Positions 48,080 through 60,212 of a stretch of 64,000 nt of DNA are shown one piece after another (the first letter of the stretch is position 1; each line of letters begins with the position of its first letter). The notes below the pieces were generated by a model. That model did no database searches. It was not told the origin of the DNA and was given only the letters and a program-made list of their open reading frames with translations. The stretch covers positions 180,529,027 through 180,593,026 of the forward strand of contig CM069432.1 of assembly GCA_035610365.1 (NCBI GenBank), written 5' to 3'. This DNA comes from Aquatica leii (taxonomy: Eukaryota; Arthropoda; Insecta; Coleoptera; Lampyridae). Made by a program: the position numbers and the translations under genes.

Positions 48080-50616
48080 CACTGGTCTGCATGAAAATCG
48101 GCCCTGACACCATTCTTGGCGATTCTTATGTAAAATGACCTCCTGAATCCAAAAATGAGCTCCGTTTTTACCCATCACCCACCTATTTTGGGGGGACCCC
48201 ATTTTTATTTTATTTTTTCATTTTTTTTAGAATTTTAACTTATAGCCGTTCAACATCCCAAAGCAGGTAATAAAATTTATACCAAAGTATATAGCAAAAG
48301 TTTTGCTATAAAATGTATATAAAAACAACAATAAAATACAAATATATAAGAACAGTAAAAAAATATCAATAAACAGTTAGGAAGATTCACTGCACGACGC
48401 TGGCGATCTCAATACCACATGCAGGTTTGAACAGGAATTTTCGACAGGCTTGAACTTGCATTACTCTTCTCATTATAGTATATTACATTGTTTGCTTAAC
48501 TGGTTCGATCAGTACATCTATAGCTGTTGCAGAGTTAACTTGTCGACGTTTTAAACGTGCTGGATTTTGTGTTCATTTTTGTTCATTTGTGTAAAACAGT
48601 AAAACTACTTTTATTCCGGATTTTTTCAAGTGACTAAGTGTGATTTGTGGTTAATGTCGAGCGTTGAATAACTGTTTAATTATGTCACGCGAATGAAAAA
48701 ATCATCCCTATAGCTTCTGCTATGTCAGCGGGGAAGTAACTTTAAAAGCGCAACGAAAACTTCTTTCTCCGCTTGTTAAAACAGCTTATAAATTGTACTT
48801 TGATTGTCAAGTTGGCGACCAGGACAAGACTTAGGCTCCATCAGTACCCGTAAATCAATGCCATTTGCTGTGCCCATGGTTTGGCGTGAACCTCGCAGTC
48901 ATCTTACAGATTGTTACTTTTGTATGACTTCTACCGTCGGGTTTTCGAGCAAAAGTAAGCATACAATTCAGTATCCCAATATTCCGTCAGCCCTAAGACC
49001 TGTTCCTCATAACGATACTTTGCCAATCCCAGAGCCCCCAAACACTTATACTCTACAGCCGAAAATTGATTTAAAAGACTCTGAGCCACAACCTGGGGCT
49101 TTGAATGATACGTTCAATGATGATGAAGAGTATTCCGCAGATTTAGTTTTTTGGCAACCTCACCTCCTCACTCAATCAGAATTAAATGATCTTGTCAGGG
49201 ATTTGCAGTTACCCGAGACTAAATCTCAGCTCCTAGGATGGCGACTTCAACAGTGGAATCTCTTAGAAAAGAGAGTAAAAATATCTTCTTACAGGACCAG
49301 ACAAGCAACCCTGAAATGTCTTTTCTCAGAAGATAAAGGTTTAGTGTACTGCCCTAATGCAAATTTATTGATGACAGAGCTACAGATGCCATGTGACCCA
49401 GACAAATGGAGACTGTTTATAGACTCATCAAAAACAAGCTTAAAAGTTGTCCTGTTGGCAAGTGGGAATGACTTCCCATCAGTTCCAGTTGCATACTCTG
49501 TTGATATGAAGGAAACGTACGAAAACATCTTCAAAATCCTTGATAAAATTAGTTATCATGATTATAAGTGGAAACTTTGCTTTGACTTAAAAGTTGTTGC
49601 TCTACTCACGAGCCTGCAATCAAGATTTACAATATATTGCTGCTTCCTTTGTGAATGGGATAGCCGAGCCCGAGATAAACATTACATCGTACGGGACTGG
49701 CCTCTGCGAGAAAATCTTATTCCTGGTCAGAAAAATGTCGCCCACAGTCTTTTGGTTCCGAAGGAAAATATTTACTTACCGCCTTTACACATCAAACTTG
49801 GATTGATCAAGCAGTTTGTGAAAGTAGTGGACAAGACAGGTGGCGCATTTCAATTTTTGAAAACTAAATTTCTTCGTCTTAGCGAAGCTAAAATCAAAGA
49901 AGGCGTTTTTGTTGGTCCCCGGATTAGACAACTCTTCCAAGATTCGACGTTTATTGAACACCTAAATCGAAAAGAAAACGAGCTTGGCTTGCATTTCAAA
50001 ACGTTTGTAAGAACTTCCTGGGTAACCACAAAAGTGAAGATTATGTCGCTCACGTCGAGGAACTGCTTTTAGCGTACAAGGACATAGGATGTAACATGTC
50101 TCTTAAAGTTCACTTCCTTCACTCGCATCTGGACTTTTTCCCTGAAAATTTAGGAGCAGTCTCGGATGAACACGGGGAACGGTTCCATCAAGACATCGCT
50201 AAGCTGGAGAAGAGATTTTCAGGGAAGTGGAATGCAAGCATGTTGGCGGAGTACTGCTGGTTTTTGAAACGAGAGAGCTGTACCTCAGGATATAAAAGGA
50301 AAGCAAGCACCAAGTAACGATGAATATCTTTTTATTTATTACTGTTTATAGATAATAGTTCTTTTTCCCGTTTAAATTAAATTCATGTCCATATATTTAT
50401 TATTATAATAATTATTATAATTATTATTATCGTTCGATAAATAAATTATAATTAATTTATCAAAAAGTGGTAAAATTAGGGATTTGGGGCTCTCTCGAAA
50501 ATGGTGGGCGATGGAAGAAAACGGAAGACATCTTTGGATTCAGGACGTCATTTTACATAAGAATCACCCGGAATAATGTCAGGGCTCGATAAAAAATATT
50601 TTTTTGCAGACCAGTG
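48080..50616 (+). mobile_element. Complete-looking DNA transposon, CACTGGTCTGC ends, TTA duplication
   Basis: Both ends start CACTGGTCTGCA. The inverted similarity continues inside for about 130 bp, with gattcttatgtaaaatgac, tcctgaatcca and catc(a/g)cccacc in mirrored positions. TTA lies immediately outside both ends (48077-48079, 50617-50619). Removal rejoins the SAP-domain frame, which proves the boundaries. CACT-starting ends with a 3-bp duplication are typical of the CACTA/CMC superfamily. The single gene inside is a putative RNase-H-like transposase of a family I know only as uncharacterized and multicopy in arthropods. Confidence 0.85.
48682..50317 (+). pseudogene. Putative RNase-H-like transposase of an uncharacterized arthropod family
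   Basis: From an ATG at 48682 the frame reads SFCYVSGEVTLKAQRKLLSP and YFDCQVGDQDK, with one early stop, then a deletion near 48835. It goes on from MPFAVPMVWREPRSHLTDCY to 50072. Landmarks are TDCYFCMTSTVGFSSKSKH, IQYPNIPSALRPVPH, WRLFIDSSKTSLKVVLL (about 49410), LCFDLKVVALL (49580), CCFLCEWDSRARDKHY (49640), PPLHIKLGLIKQFVK (49780), and EGVFVGPRIRQLF (49900). A single missing base near 50009 shifts the frame, which continues with NMSLKVHFLHSHLDFFPENL and SDEHGERFHQDI to 50317. The acidic residues in IDSS, FDLK and SDEHGE, with the CxxC and His between, fit a DDE/D fold with zinc insertion. That catalytic reading is my inference. The copy is inactive. Confidence 0.65.
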
Positions 50617-50657
50617 TTATCCGTGACTGCGACTTCAAATTGCTTGTGATATATTGA

Positions 50658-51395
50658 CAAAGAAACTTTTCAAACAAAATTCAAACTTGTAAGTGGTCTT
50701 TTTTAGACTTTAAGACATCGAAACACAACCAATTCTACCGTTAGCTCGAATAAGACATTGTATGACGTTTTAACTAGCGCCTTAAAGTTTAAAGTAGCAA
50801 AATAGTCATAGTATTTGGAAACTTCGGAAGGCTGGTTATAAGGAATGAAATATTCTGGATTCCGATAACGTAAGAATCTAAAATGTATTCGAAGGAGAAT
50901 CAAGTTTAGATTTTGAATCGAGTTTAGTAAGAAAAAGAATTCAGTGTTGATCTAAATAAATAAAGTGGACGTGCTAGTGAAAGATAAATACGGCCTGTAA
51001 GTGTACTTGTTGTTAACATAAACACATACCGATTAAATAGACAGAAGTTATCCGCGGATATTAATATAAGTTGTTTTTCTTAAATATGGTTTGATATAAT
51101 TAGTTACGTTTATAGAATTTAGTGCTAATCGTGTAAATACTTTGTTTATAAATAAACTAGATTTAAAAGTCGTTACAGTATTATATATCCAATGTACCTA
51201 CAAAAAAACACATTAGTTTTTTTTTTAGACTGAAGGATATAATAGAAAATAGAAGAACCTATTCGTCAGTAAAAATTAAAAATGAGACCTGGAAAATAAT
51301 TTTTAACCAGTACAACGCTAGTGTAGAATCTGGTCATTAAAAATTCTATACAAAAATTTGAAAAGAAGTACGCGATCTGCTTTTGCTGATAAAAA
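50658..51395. other. AT-rich DNA with one dispersed repeat
   Basis: Positions 50842-50935 repeat the 42599-42690 sequence (gattccgataacgtaagaat and flanks). Nothing else is recognised. Confidence 0.4.
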
Positions 51396-51410
51396 CTTAA
51401 AAAATTTAGG

Positions 51411-51495
51411 TGCGACTGGGATTTAAGCTTCAACCTTATATTTATAAACAAGAACGCGTCAAGTATGCTATTGGTTGTACCACTGTGCTACTTCA
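51411..51495 (-). repeat. tRNA-derived sequence (SINE head or tRNA pseudogene)
   Basis: On the minus strand TAGCACAGTGG (51480-51490) matches the pol III box A consensus exactly. About 50 bp downstream gcttaaatccc (51418-51428) is a decayed box B, followed by cagtcgcacc, a tRNA-like 3' stem. Spacing equals that of a tRNA. It is too diverged to be a functional tRNA gene. Confidence 0.6.
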
Positions 51496-54400
51496 CTTTT
51501 AATCAAATGTATACTTTAAAATATTATTTAAAATACTCACTATTTAACCTGAGTATTTTATTAAATATTCTATATTTTGAATACAAGAGAATAAATTAAT
51601 AATTAAAATATTAATCATTAATTAACTTTTTAATGAAATGTACACAAATATGTGTATTTAATCTAACTGTCAATTGAATCCAGGGATTAATCCATCAAAA
51701 TCTTGGTATTATATTTAGTACCGGACTATGTCATTTAATCCTGGATCAAAGCGTTTATGCAATCGAAATATGATCTGATCCTCTCTATAGTACGATAAAT
51801 ATTGTTTATGCAATTAAATTCAGCATTTTAATAACGTACTACGCGTTTAGTACCAAACTATACATTTTTTCCATCGACTCTAAGCGTTTTAGGTGAAGCG
51901 GAATGTATTTGTTTTATACTCGAAGAATAGATGGGTATAGTGTAACATAAATTTTTATTTTTAAAATTTTGTTTTATTACTAAATATAAATATTATAATA
52001 TTGTATCTTATAATTTCAATGGCATTTTTAATATGTATTGTTCTTTAAAAATCTTGAAAACGCGTAATGTTTAACAAACACAAGAACAGAATACAACTTA
52101 TACACTGTAGATAAATTACTAACTTTCTTAGATTAAAAAAAATTATAAAGCCACAATACATATATGTACCAAACTACTAATGTAGTTATTTCAAGGATGT
52201 TTATTTTTACTACTTATTACACTGGGTCGCTAACTCGAATATCAACTGCATTTAAAAAAGTAAAGCCAAAATTGGCTGCTTGTAAGATACATACCTATAT
52301 GTTATTATTGGTATTTTAGAAACTAGTATTAAAAAATATTATTAATTTCATACTATATGCATAACGTTTTCTATAATAATAGTTTATCATATATCCACAA
52401 TATGAGAACTATTACCATTTGTTTTTGTAAGGATTTAACCAGTCAAATAATTATATTTTACCTACCCTTTAAATGTCCGATTTTGGTATCACTTTTAATT
52501 CATTAGTTGCTATCCAGCATGCTATAAGGTATGCAGAAGTAAACATCCTTGAGTATAATGATTTTTTATAGTAATTTTTAATTTGCTACTTTAGATTTAA
52601 CCTTTGTTTTATATGTACGGTTATTAACAGTAATGTATTTTTTATGACATTTAATAACTCTTTTGAAACATTTTGCACAGTTTTGAAATAAATTATTAAA
52701 TCTGTAAAAATGACTATATTATATTTTTAAATTTGCGATAATATTATTTATACCAACCTTAAAATCTAAAAAGTAAAGCAATATTTAAATAATTAACAAA
52801 AATGCATATCAATATGTAAAAAATACAGTAGGTAATTACTTACTGTCAAATTAGTTCTCAACGAACTTACATGAGATTTTTGGTTTCCGCTTCAACTCAT
52901 CGTAAAACAATAAACACAGCAATACGTAACCCATTTCATACGTACTAACAAAGAGTATGTAGTACTAAGAATAGTAAACTAGCATTATGTAACAATTATA
53001 TAATTTGGCAAAGAACACATTTTTATGTATTATGTTAATTTATAACGTACCTACGTATGTCTTTAATTAATTCTACTTCGAATGCCCATTTCAAAATAGC
53101 AAGTGCAATTTAACAATACATTTTGTAGAAAATGGTATTAAATTTCAGTTTGTCGGCTGTAATCAAATTTGTAAATAGCCGGATATGGAAATTAGAATGG
53201 TTTGCTTTGCAGGATATGCTAGGTTTTAAAATTTTATTACGCTTTAATTACCTTGAAAGTACATTGTTAATGTTAATCTTTAAAATGTACAAAAGCATTA
53301 TCTGCCAGATAATAACTTTAGCAATTCAAATTAGTAGGAACATATAATAAACAAAAACCTAGTAAAAACAAGTTAATTAACAATTTATAAGCCATAAATA
53401 AAGCTACCGCATTCAAATATTTAATTTAAGTTGATTCAGAAACAAAAAGCACTTATTGTAACAAAAAATATTTGTTAAAATTAATCTGTTTATGGCTGAT
53501 TAAGGAGTAGTGAATTTCCGTTTGTTAACGTAAAAATTAAATTCTTGTTAGTGTTAGTAAAAATTGTATGGTTATAAAATATTGTAGCAAATTTATTTCG
53601 TAATCTCAATTCTTGAGTTTAGTTTTTCTAGTTTTACTTTTATGATAAAATTATTAGTGAAAAACATTAAAATATTATTGCAATACAAAATTTTCTACAA
53701 ATAGGATTTTAGGTAGACTTGATAAATAGTTGCAAATCATAAATTCAATTAGTCATATTTGTTTGAATTTAATGTTTTAAACTATAACGTAGTAAAACTT
53801 CCTGATTCAAATACATTTTCATAACACACCTTTTTAGTTCGTTTTCATTCTTTAGTGTTAATATTTAGGTTTTTAATTAAAATTTAATAATAGCTTGTAG
53901 AAAATCAATTAGATGTTAAAAAACGTTACAAAATGAAAATTATTCAGTGAGGGAAAAAATGTATTGTTTATATAACTACATACAAATAATTTTTGAGCAG
54001 ACTGGCACTTCGCAAAGTAGAAACGTTTTGAACTACCGAAAAAAAAGTTCCTGAGATAACTGCGTAGTAATTAAAACCCATGCTACGTTTAGAATGAGCA
54101 AAATGTCACAAAAATGAAATGCAGTAGAACAATGAGAAAAAGTTTTATGGTCGCATAAATCTAAATTTAAAATATTCGGCCAAAAGCAATAGATTTTTGT
54201 AAAACGTGTAATGAAATGTTAGCACGCTGGTAGCTTCGTTTTTTTTAGGGTTGTTATAGTAAACAAAGTTTATTTTTTTTAATCAACTGTATGATGAAAA
54301 AAAAAAGATTTTTTTTAAACTGTAACGCAATTCTGACTCCATTAAATTAGATAGAATCTTGTAATTTTGTAGAATAACAATTCAAATCAGACTTATCTTA

Positions 54401-54990
54401 CAATTCATTAATAAAATGCCACATCAAAGTTCCGATTTCAATTAAAAAAACACTGAAACAAATTAATTATAAAAAAATAGAGAATATTTATACAAAATAT
54501 GTCAAAAGTGGTGTGCACCGTAATTAAAGCAAAAAACATTCGATCTATACTACATAAAGCTTAATTATTTTTAGAGATAAGAACAATTATAAATATAGAA
54601 TTTGTAATAGTATAATGTAACTGTATTGCTTATTTATTTTTCGCGAGAGTCGTACAAATTGCCATAAAAGTGTTCGGTCTTACCATTGTCCGTTTAAAAA
54701 ATAAATAAAAAACGAAGTACAATTACGCAATGTACGAAACAAGATATAAGTAATTTTTAATTGTACGAAAATTACAATAAAGACAAAAACAAATCACCGA
54801 TTATTTTCATTAATAAAAATGTAGAAACAGTCTTTAATTAATAAATACATTATTTTATTGTTTAAATAATAATCTGCTTATATCATTATGATCTATGAGT
54901 ACTAAAGAAAGTTTAATATTTTTTTTTTATGTTGGCTCTATTCAGAATAACGCGACGACCAAAATAACACGATTTTTACGCTTCTCTGAT
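51496..54990. other. AT-rich DNA without a recognised gene
   Basis: No recognisable coding sequence, element end or tandem repeat. Confidence 0.4.
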
Positions 54991-55836
54991 ATGCGTTATT
55001 TCGGTAGTTGATTGTATTATGCTTTACGCAGTTCATTTGTCGTTGTTACTTCATTATTTTCGAGCCATTGTCAAATGCTGTGCTTACGTTTTGCTTGTGT
55101 TGGAGGTTTATTAATTTGTACACTGTGGCAAGGTGCATTATCCATGACAACAATACCATTAGGAAGCATATTTGAAATTAATTGTTTTTCCATTTTCCAT
55201 CCACTGCATAAAGTTGGTATAGTTTGTTCATGTCGTCGTGATAGTCACAATACTTAGTTTTAGATTTAAAGTTTAAAAGTCATTATTTAACAAATCCGTA
55301 TAATCCAGCTGCATGCACAATAATGAACCGCTAACCTACTCTGTCCGTATGATAAACATTAGCATCTTCTTTGGATTGCCATAACTTGCTAACACCATAT
55401 GACAGATAAATTAATGTTTTATCTAAATATTTTTTTGCCTTTTTTTGTCTAAAGCATCATTTTCTCGTAACTTGCGTAAATAACGAGAACGCCAAGCAAC
55501 AATATTGTTACGTTCCATCAGTAATTTTCTATTATTATGACATTTCTTATATTTAAAACCAATTTGTAACAAATATTTTCTTAGAGTATCTGCTCCCTCC
55601 GTGTAATTAATGTTCTCTTTCATTTTTTCAACTAAAATTTTTATGTTTGGAACTTTTTTATCAACCGTGTAAACTTTATTAACAGTTTTTTTTACATTGC
55701 CTAAGTCATCATTATCCAACGTTATTTTAGTTGCACCACCACTTCTTTTGTTCTTCGAGAGAGATGTTAAAATTCCATCACTGCACGTCATTATTTCATT
55801 ACGGATTTTTTTAATAAATATAGTAGATTTTCCCAT
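54990..55836 (-). pseudogene. Tc1/mariner-like (DDE_3 type) transposase remnant
   Basis: The minus strand opens with a 137-codon ORF. It holds helix-turn-helix-like sequence, then KVPNIKILVEKMKENINYTE, TLRKYLLQIGFKYKKC, NRKLLMERNNIVAWRSRYLR, a layout seen in insect IS630/Tc1-like transposases. After the stop, the catalytic region is still readable: DKTLIYLSYGVSKLW (first acidic residue), IVHAAGLYGFV, and near 55160-55120 NGIVVMDNAPCHSVQINKPP, where VMDNAPCHS carries the second Asp. The rest has many stops. Terminal inverted repeats were not found. Confidence 0.75.
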
Positions 55837-58800
55837 TGCAGCGCAGCTAGTACGGTTACTTCCTCTAAAGGGAAAGTCGATAGGCCCGCAGCTTACTGTT
55901 CTGTAATTCTGATTTCGGTATGAACGGTTTTCTTCGATTTAGATTTCGTGTTGTTAAATATCAGCTGAAACAATGCAGAAAATAAGTAAAATGGAAATTT
56001 CTATTTAAAATTAGTTATTGTTTGTAGAATTAACACTGGAATTATATACAGATTTTAAAGTAATGAATACAAAGTAGTGATTGATGTTGAGGTTATGCTA
56101 CAAAAGTTATACTTAAAAAATGTTTATAAAGACTAATTGAATAACGAGAATTTTTTTAGTAAAACAGTAGGTAAAGATGTAAACAAACACAAGGCAATTA
56201 AGAAATTTTCATTGTAATTTAATTTTTCAACCGGACGGTACTTGTGATTGGTTGAAACATTTACCGCTTCAAATTTTTAAAGTAAGTTGCCATATTTTTT
56301 TGAGACGTTGTCTACTTCGGCGCTCTGTAGCTTAGCTGCAAAAAAGTTTTGACGCAATTTTTTTGAGCTCCAATAATCAACATTTTTTTAAATGTAAATT
56401 GACGTCCTTGGGCTGAGTTACAATGAATAGTTATATACATACATATATTAATAGTTAAAGTTAAAGTTACAAGAAGGAAATAAGTTTTCTTTATTTATAC
56501 ACTTTTATTAAGTCTTTTCGATAAACAATTGCAATGAAATTGAAGTTTTATGTGCTTTAAAAAAACTACTTTTCTAGTCACACAATTTACTCGTTGCTTT
56601 ATTATCATTTTAAAATAAGTATTTTCGAAAATGAAATATACAAAAAATATTTAATATCAGTTAACTGATAAGAATTTGGAGTCGCTGCTAATATTTTTTA
56701 TCAATAAACTTGACCTACAACTGCAAACAATTGTCAGTGAAAAACTCCAGTTACATAAATCTCAGATCATTGATTACAGTTAAACTGCTGCATTTTATTA
56801 TGTAGATCAGTTACTGAATTTCTTAATTAAATTTGTATGATTTACTTATATTATAAATTTTATAATATAATCAAAATAAACTGTCAGAACCTGGCATGTC
56901 CGGCGTGTCTTGTTAGCCGATGTTGGCTCGTAAGATATAGTTCACCAGAGGCTTTTAATCTAAATCACTGACATATGCGGGTATGTGTCTAAATACAAAT
57001 TTATGTTAATTAATTTACTTTTTTTATAAACTTGTAAACAAATTCGCAAAAATAAGTAAAAGTTTAGTCATTCTAAGAGTTTGTCTGTTTATTCATAAGT
57101 ACTACTATGTGGGCGTAAAAAACAGTTTGCCAGTTTTTGATACAATTCTAATTTTTTATCAAGATATTAAACCAAAAACTACTTTTTAAATTAGACGAAT
57201 TTATTTCTTTCAAAATAGACAAAAAGTTGTCAATTTTTGGAACGCGAAAACTTTTAATATTACCGAATTTAAAATTTTAATGTAATTTAAAATTTAGTCA
57301 ATAATTTTTTTATTGAGCAGTCTTATTAAATCTAGTAAGTTTTTTTTATAGAAAATGGAATATGCTTTTTGTGTGACTATAGCACTTCAGCTGGCATATG
57401 ATTTGCAGTTTTGTATGTTTTAAAAATGTAATTTTTGGTGACGTCTAACGACGTCGGGAAATAAATTTAATAAAATGATTCGATTCATAGGTTTTGCTAC
57501 CAAAATTAAAGCAAGAAATCTAAACATCTCGGTAAATTTGCTTTTACTTATAATAAAAGTTGTTATAAAGTTTACAGTTGATTAGCAGTTGTTTCTAAAA
57601 AAAGTTTCAATGCCGATGTAATGTTGTATAAAATAAACTATAATATTATTATAGTTACAAGCTATTTATTGAACTATTTTGTCATCTTTGTTGATAAACA
57701 CAACAAAACAGTTTATGCACACTTGTACAAATAAAGTACATACATCGACAGATAACAATAGTTAGAAGGTATATTTTTTGTTTACAAGTTTAAAGTTTAA
57801 TCAAGAACTTGCTAAAAATATTAAAAAAAATAAATAAGAGTGTTAATACGAATCATTAAAACTGTTAATACAAAATCATTACAATAAAAATATGTGAAGA
57901 ATTCAAATGTGCTTCTAGTAAGTTTCTACCAAATTTAATTTCCAGGTACAAATAAAAGCTTTTAAAACTGTTCATAAAAAAATCTACAAGTACTGAAAAT
58001 CTCTCTCTATTCTTGTCATTCCCTGACTTTAAATCAAATAGAAACGTTGGAAAGCGAGTAGAAGGTAGAAGTGACAAACTCGAACAGAAATTGGAGCGGA
58101 TGGTATTCCGTAACTACATAGAGATAGAAATTAGAATAGAAATCGACACTACTAAATAGAATTGAGTTTATATCACCACCTGTAAAAATCAAAATGCTTT
58201 AATAAAAGTAAATGTTGTGCGTGCGTTCTTCGCTGTCCTGACATGATTTTTGTTGTATTTATGCTTTTAACGGTAGTTTGCCATTGTGACAAGACTTATC
58301 TGCATTAAATAATTATATTTTTTATTAATAAGAAAAATTTTGGTTATATGTAAGAATACAGATTTTTCATATTTTATTCTACGCAATTATTACGTTTGGA
58401 AATAAAACATACAGTTACCTACTAGTTTTCTTATTTATTTATTACTTAATGTAATGTTTTCAATTAAGTAGTACTTTCAAGTTAGATTTGCTGCTAGACT
58501 AAATAGTTAATATGCCTAAAAATCGCCTTGAATACCGTGTAGACGCTTGTTTTGAGTAGAAGAGTTATCACGGAGGAAGTTTATCATAATAAACCGTTTG
58601 AATTACTTCTACGACGGTCGACTCCGACTCGGAATGATCCCTTAAACCTATTATGTTGATGTTTCTAAAGAAGTTAAAGTTGGTATAAACGTTTTTTTTT
58701 CAGCAACTTTGAAATTGCTTTTGTGTAATGCAAGTTGGCATTAAAAAAATTATCTATTGGATGAAATTAAAATAAATGTTATACAAGAATGGACTAAAGT

Positions 58801-60000
58801 ATAGGATAATATAGAAGCTAGCTTGTTGAAATTATAACATCCGATATAAATTAAAAGTTTTTTTTAATTTCTTGTTAGAACATTACTTGCTTTACTTGAA
58901 AACCATTGTTTGCATAATACCTGTGAAATTTTTTTTGTTTCAATCTATGATGATTTGTTGATTCAGAATAAATTAATAATATTAGTTATTACAATTTAAA
59001 AAATGTATGTAAGTATACAGATACCTGCAAACGCATTAAATCATTGATTGTAACAAGCTTGTCATCATTAAATTTAAACATAAGTAGTCATTGTTTTCAT
59101 TGTATTTATTAATTTGTCTTGTATTGATTACAGGCTCGTGTTGGCCCACCGGGACATATCCCTGTGCGCTCTTCTCTCACAGAATTGTCAACGCGTCAAC
59201 GTATGTAGTATCGATGTATTATAAACATCTCGATACACATACCTATAGAGCGTCAAGTAGATGTGTGACGTCGCACCTACCGAAACGTGTAATTGAATAA
59301 CTACGGATTCGGCAAATATGTGCTTGGTAATAAAATAAATGTCAATACTACAGATAATAACGCAAATAAAAATATTTAAAAAATGCCTGCCAAAATCAAC
59401 GAAACTAAGAACCAAGAAGTTTCTCTTAAAAAAATTATAGTTTGTTATTATATAGTAGAAACCGTCATCCAAGCTTAAAAAGTAGGTTCAGCAAACATAA
59501 GCTTTTGTATTTGGATGTATCTTCTTTTGGTCTCAAACGTCTTAAACAGGAAGAAACCCTTCCTCCTAACGCTTTAAACAGGATACATAACAGAGTGAAA
59601 TACTGCCAAATATTAATTAATGTAAACTAAAAGAGAAACTAATTTGATTTCAATATGTTTAGCTGGAAATTTTTAACAATTTTTTGAAATATAATTACAA
59701 CATAGACGTAGACGTCATGTGTAATAAAGACGGTGACAACGATGAGACATTTGTACTAATGGAGTAAAAAAAATATGTACACTATTGATAGTGATAAAAT
59801 AATACGACTTTGGAAAACAAGTAGTTACTTTTCTAAAAAATCGAGATGAGTCATTGACGGCATCAACATGTTTTGATTTTTTAGAAGGTAATTACGTATT
59901 CTTCAAATATATCTAATAGAGTATTCTTCAGTCGCTAAGTAAAGAGTGGTAGATAAAAACTAATTGGATCGCTAAGTTAAAAAACCTACGTGTTTAAAAA
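55837..60000. other. AT-rich DNA without a recognised gene
   Basis: A 62-codon plus-strand frame at 59442-59630 (for example HKLLYLDVSSFGLKRLKQEE) has coding-like composition but no domain I recognise. Otherwise nothing stands out. Confidence 0.35.
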
Positions 60001-60141
60001 CTTTATTTTGTGAAAATCAAGAAAAACCTATTCACTAACAAATAAATATTTTCAGGTTTTGAGCCGCGTTCCATAATTACACTTTTCACGAAATTCATAA
60101 AACTTAGAAAGCTTACAAACTTTGAAAAATTTACAACATTT

Positions 60142-60175
60142 GACGTTTCGACAGTCATGTCGCTGCTTTCTTCAA
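60142..60175 (-). ncRNA. Hammerhead-ribozyme-like motif in PLE copy 4
   Basis: On the minus strand TTGAAGA is followed by aagcag and a perfect stem CGACA/TGTCG with loop TGAC, then GAAAC directly followed by GTC. The core matches CUGANGA...GAAAC-GUC except for U in place of the first C. It sits where PLE terminal repeats carry their ribozyme. Best-conserved 3' core in the window. Confidence 0.6.
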
Positions 60176-60212
60176 AAAAAAACTGAAGCTGAAGGCTTAG
60201 GATCCTGACAAG

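Larger units (their letters stand above)
46722..50657 (+). pseudogene. SAP-domain ORF (gag-like?) split by two transposons
   Basis: Start ATG at 46722. The SAP motif VLKVADLKRALEERNVKISG continues with TKVMLQQRL at residues 8-36, then GRSYLFEILE. After one frameshift near 46940 the frame stays open to the hAT insertion (47016). It resumes at 47953 with ITIVIKETHVRNLN and MYIAPPTI, is cut again at 48079, and finishes at 50617-50657 with a TGA. With insertions removed the frame is open throughout apart from the single frameshift, about 175 codons. SAP domains bind DNA. Some arthropod Gypsy-type gag proteins begin with one, and the following coiled-coil-like stretch would fit, so a retrotransposon gag remnant is the leading guess. 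A host gene is the alternative. Confidence 0.5.

Noticed and set aside
48804-48806. ATG start for the 422-codon frame
   Set aside because: The codon there is TTG; family-like sequence continues upstream in another frame from 48682, so this is not a true start.
51411-51495. Functional tRNA gene
   Set aside because: Box A is good, but box B and the stems are too diverged.
59442-59630. 62-codon plus-strand ORF with coding-like composition
   Set aside because: Not listed as a gene because nothing links it to a family and neighbouring frames are closed; mentioned only within the surrounding stretch.
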